From an uncultured Bacilli bacterium (GTDB lineage: Bacteria > Bacillota_I > Bacilli_A > RF39 > UBA660), in contig CANQRJ010000071.1 of NCBI GenBank assembly GCA_947626215.1, positions 1 through 7,287 of the forward strand: a stretch of 7,287 bases of DNA, given 5' to 3'. The notes below the pieces were generated by a model. It had not been told where the DNA came from. It made no database searches and was given only the letters and a program-made list of their open reading frames with translations. Position 1 is the stretch's first letter, and each line of letters starts with the position of its first letter. This document shows, in pieces, positions 1 to 6,842 of the stretch. A program made the translations under genes and the position numbers.

Positions 1-28
1 CCCATTTATACATATCTCACTATAATAT

Positions 29-115
29 TTAAAAATCATCTATGTTGTCGTAAATATGTTCAATATAGTCCCCTGTATATGGAAGTATCTTGAATACAAG
101 CCCAATAGTGAAAAA
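29..115 (-). pseudogene. Possible C-terminal remnant of a minus-strand gene
   Basis: On the minus strand a 28-codon stretch runs from just after a TAG (complement of 116-118) to a TAA (complement of 29-31). It reads as plausible protein, ending with residues like LPYTGDYIEHIYDNIDDF. It has no ATG and no ribosome binding site, and the sequence upstream on that strand is closed in this frame, so it cannot be an intact gene. It may be the tail of a gene cut when the neighbouring operon was inserted. I do not recognise the family. An open stretch this short can arise by chance, so this is a weak call. Confidence 0.2.
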
Positions 116-120
116 CTATT
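104..120. repeat. Small AT-rich inverted repeat
   Basis: The arms AATAGT (104-109) and ACTATT (115-120) pair perfectly around a 5-base loop, and the right arm is followed by TTTAT. The form recalls a rho-independent terminator. The stem is short and nearly GC-free, and no clear gene ends in front of it on the plus strand, so terminator function is doubtful. Confidence 0.25.
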
Positions 121-224
121 TTTATCATATCATATATATTGAAATAAGAAAAGGGCTATTTCTTAAATTTATTTCAAAAATTCAATTCACGTTAACAATA
201 AAAAATATTTGATTCTTGAAAATA

Positions 225-253
225 TTGTTAAACTTAAATTATAGTGTTATACT
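225..253 (+). promoter_or_regulatory. Candidate sigma-A promoter with extended -10 (distal)
   Basis: A -35-like TTGTTA (225-230) stands 17 bases before a -10-like TATACT (248-253). TG at 245-246 gives the extended -10 form TGnTATACT. Transcription would start near 260 and run right, either through a long untranslated leader into the operon or as a short separate RNA. This is pattern matching in a very AT-rich region, where such boxes arise easily by chance. Confidence 0.35.
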
Positions 254-524
254 TGATTAGAAATTATAACGAAGACGAAAGCTTAAAAGTTTATAGACAA
301 TAAATTATTAGAAATGAAAAAATACTTTTGAATAGTGCTTTTATTAATTTTAATTCTTAGTTTAAGAAATTATTTTGTAGATTGCTTTAATAAGTAAGTT
401 ATAGTAATTTAAAAGCATTGATTTATACATAAAGGAAAATAATCAAATTGTCTTTTTGTCAATAATTTCCTTCAGTTGCGTTAACTTTGTCACTTAACAA
501 AAGCAAATTTAAATAGAGTTAAAA

Positions 525-553
525 TTGAAAAAGCTGAAAAAAAGTGTTAAAAT
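525..553 (+). promoter_or_regulatory. Probable sigma-A promoter of the operon, extended -10
   Basis: TTGAAA (525-530, five of six consensus bases) and TAAAAT (548-553, five of six) are separated by the ideal 17 bases. TG at 545-546 supplies an extended -10. The expected start, near 560, lies about 70 bases before the first ATG of the operon. It is the best-placed promoter in the leader and the likely driver of all four genes, since none of the later junctions has room for another. Confidence 0.55.
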
Positions 554-558
554 TTCTT

Positions 559-574
559 ATATTTGTACAATAAT
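559..574. promoter_or_regulatory. Palindrome at the predicted transcription start (possible operator)
   Basis: The perfect 8-base palindrome TTGTACAA (563-570) lies inside an imperfect 16-base dyad. It covers the position where transcription from the 525-553 promoter should begin. That is a common place for a repressor site, and the operon's first product carries a helix-turn-helix that could be self-regulating. Operator function is inferred from position alone. Confidence 0.25.
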
Positions 575-619
575 GGTGCATTGAATGAATTACTCTATTA
601 TATAAAAAAATACGAAATT

Positions 620-623
620 GAGG
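620..623 (+). promoter_or_regulatory. Ribosome binding site GAGG that sets the gene 1 start at 630
   Basis: GAGG ends six bases before the ATG at 630, a normal Shine-Dalgarno distance. The alternative TTG codon at 618 overlaps this site and has no purine-rich site of its own in front of it. The ATG is therefore the likelier start. Confidence 0.6.
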
Positions 624-629
624 TTTCTT

Positions 630-3065
630 ATGAATAGTTTTGAAAGAAAGAACATAAAACTTCTAAACTTGGTCGATGATGGCCTATCAGGAAGAACTCT
701 TTTAAGAATTATTGATAATTGTAATGATCATTATTTATGTGAAAATGATATTAAGAAAGAACTTGGGGATACACCAACTTGTAGAAAAATAATTGACCAT
801 TTTAAATTTTTAGACCAAACATATTTTTCTATATGGTGTTTACTAAAGTTCAACATTAACATGATTGTCATTGAAAGAATAAGAGCTAGCTTCAAAACTT
901 TAGACTTACTTTCAAATAATTTAAAAGCAATGCTAAAACTTCATTTACAAAGCAAAACAGAAGAGAAAATTATTGATGCTTTAAAGGAATTAAAATTAAA
1001 TTATTTCATTGATCTAGAAACAGAGTTGCTTAATGAGATATCAAATAATGAACCATATCTTAATAATCAGTTAAAGGAAAAAATACTGAATAAATATCCT
1101 GCATTAAGTGTTGCAGAATATGATTCGGCGATTGATAATTTAATTAAAGAAAATAAAATAATTCATTCTTTTGATGGATTAAAACTCAAAAAGAATTTAT
1201 TAAGTGATTATTTATTAAATAGTCAAGAAAAAGGTGTTGACTTTGTAAAGTGGAAACTTCAAGGAGATTCATTGCAACAAATAGCTAATAAAAAAGGTAT
1301 TTCCAGAGAAAGAGTTAGGCAGATCATACAAAATAGAATAAGTAAATTTCCAGTGTTTTTTAATGAGGATAAATATTATAAAATAATGAATTTATATGAT
1401 TTATCTGATGCTGAGTATCAACTTGTAGGTTTGAACGATAAGTGTTTAATTGAATATATAAAAATTAAATATAAGCTAACTCCATTTAAAAATTCACTAG
1501 ACTATATAGCTGATTTCAATATTAATGAAACACAGCAAGCGCGAGAAATATTAAAAAGTAATAAGCTTATTTTGATTGATGGTCAACTTGTGCAAGAAAA
1601 ATTTGTGCCACTTATGAAAAAATATGTTTATAAAAGAAATTTGTTTTCTTTTTCTTTAATTGAAATAAAGGACGATTATAACAAATTCTTGAATGATCAC
1701 TATGTTGAAAATAAGGACTTATTTATAGGAGATTCAAAAGATATTGTTTTGAAAAATAGAAAATTAGATAACAATAACTATTTTCTTGCAATGGGGAATC
1801 AAATGTTCTTTGTCTATAGACCTGATTTTCTTTCATCTAATTTTGTTGAAGCTCTTGATAATTTTTTTAGTGAGTTTTACGGATATGGTTCTGTAAGCTT
1901 ATTCTTTGATAACAATTTATCTATTTGTCGTAAAAATCATATAACAAATGAGAGGGAATTATTTGTTTTAGCAAAATCGTTACTAGGTAAAAAATATATT
2001 AATAAAATCGAATTTATTAGAAATCCTACCTTTGCAACCAAAGGTATAAATAAAGAATCTTTTATTGAAAATATGATTTTAGATATGGAGTTGCCTTGTG
2101 AAGTGGAGGATTATTTGAACTATGTAAATAAAGTCACGGGATTAAGAAAAGATACTATTTATGGTCAATTTAGCAAAACTATTAATCAATATAAAAATTC
2201 TCAAGGGTTAATCACTCTTGAAAATGAAGTAACAAATGAACAATATAATTTTGTGAAGACAATTATAGGAAATTCTAAATGTGTTGGGTATTCGTATGTA
2301 TTCGATAAAGTAGAGTTGAAATATGGTGCAGATGCACAAATTATACTAAATAATTATAATTTAAGAAAAATTGGTTTTGTAAAGACAAACACATCAATAT
2401 ACTCATGCAATTACTCTAATCGACTTGATGCTGTAATTGAAGCAATAGATAATCTCGATGAGTATATGATTACAGAAAATGAATTGAAAAAAATTTCAAA
2501 TATTGAATATTTTTATTATAGAAATTATGATTTTATTGATAGCAATATTTTAATGAAAGTGGGGAAGAATAATTATCTTAATATTAGAAAACGAAATCAA
2601 ACATCATTGATTGATTCATTGAAAGCTCATTTATTGGATTTAATAAAACTAGATGAAGTATATGTTTTAAGTGAGTATATCGAATCCGATAGCTTTAAAA
2701 TTTTACTAGAAAATAACGAAGAATATAAAGACCTCTTTTTGTCTTTCGATGCTCAAGAATTATTAAAAAATATTATATTGACATTAAGAGATATTAATTA
2801 TATCGAAACATCCACTGCTTTTATTTTCTCGAAAAGAGAATTATCTATTAATATGTTAATAAATGATATATTAACCGAATATGGATCTATGTCGCTGTAT
2901 GATTTGAAAGAAACGCTTTTTGATAAATATAGCATACAAAAAGATGTAACTAATGGTGAATTATCTGATTTGGGATATTATTGCCCAAAGTCATCAGAAA
3001 AAGTTTATCTTACAAAAGAATTTTATGAAAAAGAATTGGAGGAATATTTAAATGGAAATTCTTAA
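630..3065 (+). CDS. Sigma-70 region 4-like HTH / multi-winged-helix protein
   Basis: An 811-residue predicted cytoplasmic protein with no signal peptide or membrane segment visible. Residues about 203-242 closely resemble sigma-70 region 4: a hydrophobic helix with WKLQGDSLQQIA, then the recognition helix ISRERVRQII, nearly identical to the GVTRERVRQI of primary sigma factors. Sigma regions 2 and 3 are absent, so it is not a normal sigma factor. Around this HTH are several segments with a winged-helix look (helix, helix, short hairpin), at about 143-188, 485-520 and 739-796; the last resembles HARE-HTH-type domains. No catalytic motif is visible. The start is ATG 630 with GAGG in front; a TTG at 618 would add four residues. 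Its end overlaps gene 2 by 14 bp, so the two are probably translationally coupled. Likely roles are DNA recognition for the system or control of its expression; both are inference. The HTH call is strong; the overall function is unknown. Confidence 0.85.
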   Translation: MNSFERKNIKLLNLVDDGLSGRTLLRIIDNCNDHYLCENDIKKELGDTPTCRKIIDHFKFLDQTYFSIWCLLKFNINMIVIERIRASFKTLDLLSNNLKAMLKLHLQSKTEEKIIDALKELKLNYFIDLETELLNEISNNEPYLNNQLKEKILNKYPALSVAEYDSAIDNLIKENKIIHSFDGLKLKKNLLSDYLLNSQEKGVDFVKWKLQGDSLQQIANKKGISRERVRQIIQNRISKFPVFFNEDKYYKIMNLYDLSDAEYQLVGLNDKCLIEYIKIKYKLTPFKNSLDYIADFNINETQQAREILKSNKLILIDGQLVQEKFVPLMKKYVYKRNLFSFSLIEIKDDYNKFLNDHYVENKDLFIGDSKDIVLKNRKLDNNNYFLAMGNQMFFVYRPDFLSSNFVEALDNFFSEFYGYGSVSLFFDNNLSICRKNHITNERELFVLAKSLLGKKYINKIEFIRNPTFATKGINKESFIENMILDMELPCEVEDYLNYVNKVTGLRKDTIYGQFSKTINQYKNSQGLITLENEVTNEQYNFVKTIIGNSKCVGYSYVFDKVELKYGADAQIILNNYNLRKIGFVKTNTSIYSCNYSNRLDAVIEAIDNLDEYMITENELKKISNIEYFYYRNYDFIDSNILMKVGKNNYLNIRKRNQTSLIDSLKAHLLDLIKLDEVYVLSEYIESDSFKILLENNEEYKDLFLSFDAQELLKNIILTLRDINYIETSTAFIFSKRELSINMLINDILTEYGSMSLYDLKETLFDKYSIQKDVTNGELSDLGYYCPKSSEKVYLTKEFYEKELEEYLNGNS
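3038..3042 (+). promoter_or_regulatory. Ribosome binding site GGAGG for the ParB-like gene
   Basis: A near-perfect GGAGG sits inside the last codons of gene 1, nine bases before the ATG at 3052. It supports that start and shows that gene 2 is translated from the same message across a 14-bp overlap. Confidence 0.6.
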
Positions 3066-4350
3066 TTTATCAGTTAATGAAAACTTTGAAGAGTGGGGAA
3101 TAAAAAGAACTGCAAAACAAAAAATATTAGTTCTTAAAAACGAGTCATTTGAATACGACGTTTATAAAATACCTGTTGATATTCTTGTTTATAATCCAAA
3201 TAATGGAAGAATGTTCATGGAAGCTAGACGGTTTGAAAATGAGGAAAACACAAAATTAGAAACTTTAAAAAATGATGATCCAAAAAAGTATAATGACGAA
3301 GTTGAAAATTTGATATGGTCTACAAATGAAGAGCGTAATCTTTCAACAAAGCGAGATATCGAAAAATTTGGTCAAATTGAACCGGGTGTTGTTTTAGATG
3401 ACGGAATTGTAATTGATGGAAATAGGCGTTTTACTTGCATAAGAAGATTGCATAGAGAACATCCAGATGATGAAGCATATTCATATTTTTTAGCTGCAAT
3501 AATTCGTGTTGATGGTGAAAAAATTACTAAAAGGTTACTTAAAGAATATGAATTAAGAGTACAATTTGGTGCTGATGAAAAAGTTGGTTATAATGTAATT
3601 AATAAAAACATGAGTATTTATGAGCTTATTGAAAAAAATGATGATAATAAATTTGATTATAGCACTATTGCTGAACTTTTAGGTAATGGAACAACTGCTG
3701 GTGATGTTTTAAAAATATGTAAAACTTGCCGTTTAGTTGATGAGTTTTTAGAATACATTAATAAACCTGGGGAATATCAAATTGCTGAAGATATGAAAAT
3801 TTATTGGCCACTAGAACCATTGGTAACTTACTTCACAAATGAAGGAAAGAATTTAACACCACTAGAAATAGAACAACGCAAACATTTATTTTTTGATTAT
3901 TTGTTAACACTTGATGTTTCTTTAATAACACAAAATTTAAGAGATGGTTTAATTAAAAAAGTATTTAAAGATAATGATGCTACAAAAAAACTAATTGAAG
4001 AGCACAAAGAAAAAATAGGTGACAAGATCAAAGATATTATCGATAAATCTAATGATGTAGCTACTTTTAATGATGCTATTAAAGAATTAAAATATTCTGA
4101 AGAAGCTCAAGATGATAAAGAAAATTATGAAAAATCTATTTCTAAACAAATTTCAAAAAATCAATTAGATATTCCACTAAAGGAATGTAAAAGTGCTCTA
4201 AAAAGTCTTGAAAATGTTAATGTTAAGCCATTGATATTAGCATCTAATCTTATTGCGGAGAAGAAATTAGAAGAAGTATCTTCCCTATTAGAAAGCATTG
4301 CAAAAAAAGTTGAAAGTATTAAGTTGGAGATAAAAAATAAAAATGAGTAA
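3052..4350 (+). CDS. ParB/Srx-fold domain protein (ParB-like)
   Basis: A 432-residue soluble protein. Residues about 38-132 fit the ParB N-terminal fold: IPVDILVYNPNNGR (40-53), then DIEKFGQIEP (102-111) and DGIVIDGNRR (117-126). The last is the conserved box that reads GERR in chromosomal ParB and often GNRR in nuclease-like or stand-alone relatives. Residues about 160-235 are helical and could be the ParB-type HTH region. The C-terminal part, from about 310, is rich in Lys and Glu and probably forms coiled coils. No ParA partner is present, so plasmid or chromosome partition is unlikely. Relatives of this fold in other defence loci include nucleases such as SspE and nucleotide-binding clamps. 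Whether this one binds CTP, cuts DNA or only binds DNA cannot be seen here. It overlaps gene 1 by 14 bp and gene 3 by 8 bp, which argues for a joint function. The domain call is good; the biochemical role is open. Confidence 0.85.
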   Translation: MEILNLSVNENFEEWGIKRTAKQKILVLKNESFEYDVYKIPVDILVYNPNNGRMFMEARRFENEENTKLETLKNDDPKKYNDEVENLIWSTNEERNLSTKRDIEKFGQIEPGVVLDDGIVIDGNRRFTCIRRLHREHPDDEAYSYFLAAIIRVDGEKITKRLLKEYELRVQFGADEKVGYNVINKNMSIYELIEKNDDNKFDYSTIAELLGNGTTAGDVLKICKTCRLVDEFLEYINKPGEYQIAEDMKIYWPLEPLVTYFTNEGKNLTPLEIEQRKHLFFDYLLTLDVSLITQNLRDGLIKKVFKDNDATKKLIEEHKEKIGDKIKDIIDKSNDVATFNDAIKELKYSEEAQDDKENYEKSISKQISKNQLDIPLKECKSALKSLENVNVKPLILASNLIAEKKLEEVSSLLESIAKKVESIKLEIKNKNE

Positions 4351-5734
4351 TGATTTGACAAAATGTAATTTCAAATCTATATATTCAAATCAAAAAGATG
4401 TAGAACAGTTCTATTCTTCTGCATTAATAAATGCTAGTATCTATAAAAGGGTTTCGGCCTATTTTTCACTTGGAATTTTTAGCTATTTAAAAAAAGGCTT
4501 AGTTGCTTTTTTAAAAAATGATGGATATATGCAATTAATTATATCTCTAGACATTGAACCGGATATTTTAGAATTGATTAATAAAAGTTATTTGAAAAAA
4601 GAAGAAATAAAGGAAAAATTTCTATCGAAAAGCAAAATTTTAAATCAATTGAAAGATATTGCTACGCAAAAAGATTCAGATATCTTTGCTTTTTTAATTG
4701 CAATAGGAAAGCTTGATATTAAGCTTGTTTATAAACTTAATGGAATAGTTCATGATAAGTTTGGAATTATTTCTGATGGAAAGCATAATTTGGTTTATAT
4801 TGGATCAAATAATTTTACTGAAGCAGCAATTTCAAATAACGACGAAGCATTTCAAGTAACTATTGATTGGGAACAACCAAGTAAAAGAGAACTAAATACA
4901 ATTAACGAACTAGATTCACTTTTTGAAGATCTTTGGGCAAATGAAAAAAACGATGTTATAACAATCGATTTACCTGATCCTATTATTTCAGAAATGATAA
5001 GTAATATTGACTATGAAAAAATTAAAACTATTACTAGTGATGTAGATTATGTTCGATTTGATATTGACGAATTTGATAATATTATTATTACAGCTAATAT
5101 TGATTTGGAACCTTATTTGACGTATAAATGTATTGGAGAGTTTTATTCACCGAATTTTTTAAAAAAAGAAGAAAAATGTTATCGTTTGGTCAATATTGAT
5201 AGAGTAATAGAAAAAAAAGAATTTTATGAAAAATTAAAATTGACGTTAGAAAAAGATAATAGAAAATTATATCTTACTAGAAAAGCAAATAACTATTTTG
5301 AAAAAAATTATAGAAATTATGATTATCTTGCTATAAAAGGTAACAAAATAAAAAGTGATGAATTTTTGTCGTCTGAAGAATTTCAAATTTTTAAAAGAAA
5401 TATTAATCAATGCGTTAATAGACCTTTGAAGGAAAAACAAATTCAAGCGGCTATACATATTATTGAGATGTATAGATCTTTAAATTTTTCTGTACCAGGA
5501 AGTGGTAAAACGGCCACTGTTTTAGGTGCTTATGAATATTTATCATCTTTAGGCTATTCCTCGGCAAAATATGTAAATAAACTTATAATAATAGGACCAA
5601 TAAATTGTTCTAAATCTTGGCGTGACGAATATGATATAGTTTCGAAATATTCAAATGATAGGCGTCCTTTATGTTTAATAAATAATGATAATTTTGAAGA
5701 AAAAAGTATTAGCCCACGATTTCAAAACCTCTAG
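4343..5734 (+). CDS. PLD nuclease-SNF2 helicase, N-terminal part (frameshifted)
   Basis: As read, this encodes 463 residues and stops early through a frameshift. Residues about 10-200 form a phospholipase D-type nuclease domain: H137-x-K139 (VHDKFGII), D145, GSNNFTEAA (154-162) and E168. There is one HKD motif, so an active site would need a dimer, as in BfiI-like nucleases. Residues about 200-355 are an unassigned linker. The SNF2/SF2 ATPase begins at about 362 with a Q-motif-like KEKQIQAA, then Walker A VPGSGKT (384-390) and motif Ia LIIIGP (414-419). DEAH box and later motifs are missing here but follow at once in the next frame. The last nine residues or so (after 453/454) are frameshift tail. 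Removing one A near 5700-5705 would give one protein of 828 residues. The start ATG 4343 has GGAG 13 bases upstream, a rather wide gap, and overlaps gene 2 by 8 bp. Expected role: ATP-driven DNA translocation and cleavage. As it stands, the product has a nuclease but half an ATPase. Confidence 0.85.
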   Translation: MSNDLTKCNFKSIYSNQKDVEQFYSSALINASIYKRVSAYFSLGIFSYLKKGLVAFLKNDGYMQLIISLDIEPDILELINKSYLKKEEIKEKFLSKSKILNQLKDIATQKDSDIFAFLIAIGKLDIKLVYKLNGIVHDKFGIISDGKHNLVYIGSNNFTEAAISNNDEAFQVTIDWEQPSKRELNTINELDSLFEDLWANEKNDVITIDLPDPIISEMISNIDYEKIKTITSDVDYVRFDIDEFDNIIITANIDLEPYLTYKCIGEFYSPNFLKKEEKCYRLVNIDRVIEKKEFYEKLKLTLEKDNRKLYLTRKANNYFEKNYRNYDYLAIKGNKIKSDEFLSSEEFQIFKRNINQCVNRPLKEKQIQAAIHIIEMYRSLNFSVPGSGKTATVLGAYEYLSSLGYSSAKYVNKLIIIGPINCSKSWRDEYDIVSKYSNDRRPLCLINNDNFEEKSISPRFQNL

Positions 5735-6830
5735 AATTATAATTATTAATTATGAACTCATTCCAAAAATTGAAGATGTTTTATGCAAATTGTTGGATGA
5801 AAGATCTATGGTCGTATTTGATGAAATACATAGAATAAAAAAAATAGATAGTCCAAAATATAAAGCACTTAGAAAAATAGTTAAAAATACTCGTTATAGA
5901 GTAGCTTTATCTGGTACACCTTTGCCTAATGGATATATTGATTTATATAATATGATAAATATCTTGCATGATGATTTTACTCAATCATATTTTCAAATGT
6001 TTGAGTCTGAATTGAAAGCAGATGATTCTAGATATAGAAAAAGTGGACTTCAAAATGTCGAATTAAATAAACGATTGTTTCCTTTTTACATAAGAGTTAA
6101 TAAGAAAGATCTAAAGGTGCCATTGGCTGAACCAGATCATATTATTGAAATTCAAGCAAATGAATATGAGGTTGAGTTATATAAAAAGATAATTAAAGAT
6201 TCATATTCTTCTTTTGAAAATACTATCAAATTGATTGAAATAGGATGTGTTCCCTTTAAATGTTCACAAAAGATTGATTTAGCAAATTGTTTAACTAATA
6301 GTAATAACGATATTAAGCTTACTAGTAAATTATGCAAATTTTTATCAATTATTAAAGAAAACGGAAATAAATGTGTTGTTTGGTGTATATTTGTAGATAC
6401 TATAAAAATTGTTACAAATTTGTTAAATGAGAGAGGAATCTATACTAAATCAATTTATGGTGAAACCAATCAAGAGGATAGAGATAAAATTATAGATGAG
6501 TTTAATTTTGGTGAATTGAGAATTATTGTTACTAATCCGGCAACTTTAGCTGAATCTGTTTCTCTTCATAAATCTTGCCACGAAGCTCATTATTTGGAAT
6601 TAAATTATAACCTATATCAGTATCTTCAATCACGAGATAGAATTCATAGACTTGGTCTTAAAGAAACCGATAGAACTAATTACTACATTTATATAAATTT
6701 TTATGATAAAGATCATAAATTGTCAAAGGATTATGATATATATAATACTTTGAAGAAAAAAGAAGAATTAATGATAAAATCTATAGATAGAGGAAATTTT
6801 GTTTTTGATAACTTTGTAGATTTTGAGTAA
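5685..6830 (+). CDS. PLD nuclease-SNF2 helicase, C-terminal part (frameshifted)
   Basis: This frame carries the rest of the SNF2-type helicase. Walker B is VVFDEIHRIKK (residues 43-53, DEIH box), motif III is ALSGTPLPNG (74-83), motif IV lies about VVWCIFVDT (231-239), motif V is RIIVTNPATLAESVSLH (279-295) and motif VI is QSRDRIHRLG (315-324). All motifs expected after Ia are present and well kept, so the domain has not decayed. The nominal ATG at 5685 has no Shine-Dalgarno site and lies inside the upstream reading frame. It is almost certainly not a real start: this segment should belong to one 828-residue protein with the PLD-Walker A part. Splitting between motifs I and II would leave neither half able to hydrolyse ATP, unless the two pieces assemble. 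Gene 4 follows 12 bp after the TAA. Family call strong; whether any product is made from this copy is uncertain. Confidence 0.85.
   Translation: MIILKKKVLAHDFKTSRIIIINYELIPKIEDVLCKLLDERSMVVFDEIHRIKKIDSPKYKALRKIVKNTRYRVALSGTPLPNGYIDLYNMINILHDDFTQSYFQMFESELKADDSRYRKSGLQNVELNKRLFPFYIRVNKKDLKVPLAEPDHIIEIQANEYEVELYKKIIKDSYSSFENTIKLIEIGCVPFKCSQKIDLANCLTNSNNDIKLTSKLCKFLSIIKENGNKCVVWCIFVDTIKIVTNLLNERGIYTKSIYGETNQEDRDKIIDEFNFGELRIIVTNPATLAESVSLHKSCHEAHYLELNYNLYQYLQSRDRIHRLGLKETDRTNYYIYINFYDKDHKLSKDYDIYNTLKKKEELMIKSIDRGNFVFDNFVDFE
5700..5705 (+). other. Frameshift site: A6 run inside the PLD-SNF2 gene
   Basis: The two halves of the helicase lie in different frames, both open only between 5682 and 5731. 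The longest single-base run in that interval is six A residues at 5700-5705. Taking one A out joins the frames without a stop and reads through as NFEEKVLAHDFKTSRII, a natural link between motif Ia and the DEIH box. No other stop or frameshift is seen in either half. Explanations are a sequencing or assembly slip, a recent mutation, or slippage-based on/off switching. A standard -1 A AAA AAG slippery signal is ruled out, because the phase is wrong and the needed shift is +1. Confidence 0.75.
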
Positions 6831-6834
6831 GGAG
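6828..6834 (+). promoter_or_regulatory. Ribosome binding site TAAGGAG for the methyltransferase
   Basis: The strongest Shine-Dalgarno site in the window overlaps the stop codon of the helicase frame and lies eight bases before ATG 6843. A nearer ATG at 6835 is followed at once by a stop and is not used. The site lets the methyltransferase be translated well even if ribosomes leave the message at the frameshift upstream, although distance from the early stop could lower its level. Confidence 0.6.
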
Positions 6835-6842
6835 ATGTTTTT

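Larger units (their letters stand above)
1..629. other. Non-coding A+T-rich leader region upstream of the operon
   Basis: No intact reading frame of convincing length occurs here on either strand, and I see no tRNA, rRNA or CRISPR-like repeat. It contains a possible minus-strand gene remnant near the left edge, a small AT hairpin (104-120), and two rightward promoter-like box pairs (225-253 and 525-553). The part between the two promoters (about 254-524) has no clear coding content. A short untranslated RNA could lie there, but I found no strong hairpin plus U-run to end it. Confidence 0.5.

Noticed and set aside
1..20. A minus-strand gene start at the left edge (GTGAG followed by ATG at 13-11)
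   Set aside because: Only four codons are visible before the window ends, too little to support a gene.
104..124. Rho-independent terminator at the small hairpin
   Set aside because: The stem has only six pairs, almost all A-T, and the T run is broken, so it is kept only as an inverted repeat.
336..417. Inverted repeat TGCTTTT (336-342) / AAAAGCA (411-417) as an RNA structure
   Set aside because: Seven-base arms some 70 bases apart in DNA this rich in A and T are expected by chance.
618..629. TTG start at 618 for the first gene
   Set aside because: It overlaps the GAGG ribosome binding site that is correctly spaced for the ATG at 630 and has no site of its own.
5685..5687. ATG at 5685 as a genuine start of an independent helicase gene
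   Set aside because: It has no Shine-Dalgarno site and lies inside the upstream frame, and the resulting protein would lack Walker A. A frameshift in one gene explains it better.
5697..5708. Programmed -1 frameshifting at an A AAA AAG signal
   Set aside because: The A run is in the wrong phase for tandem slippage, and the shift needed to join the halves is +1, not -1.
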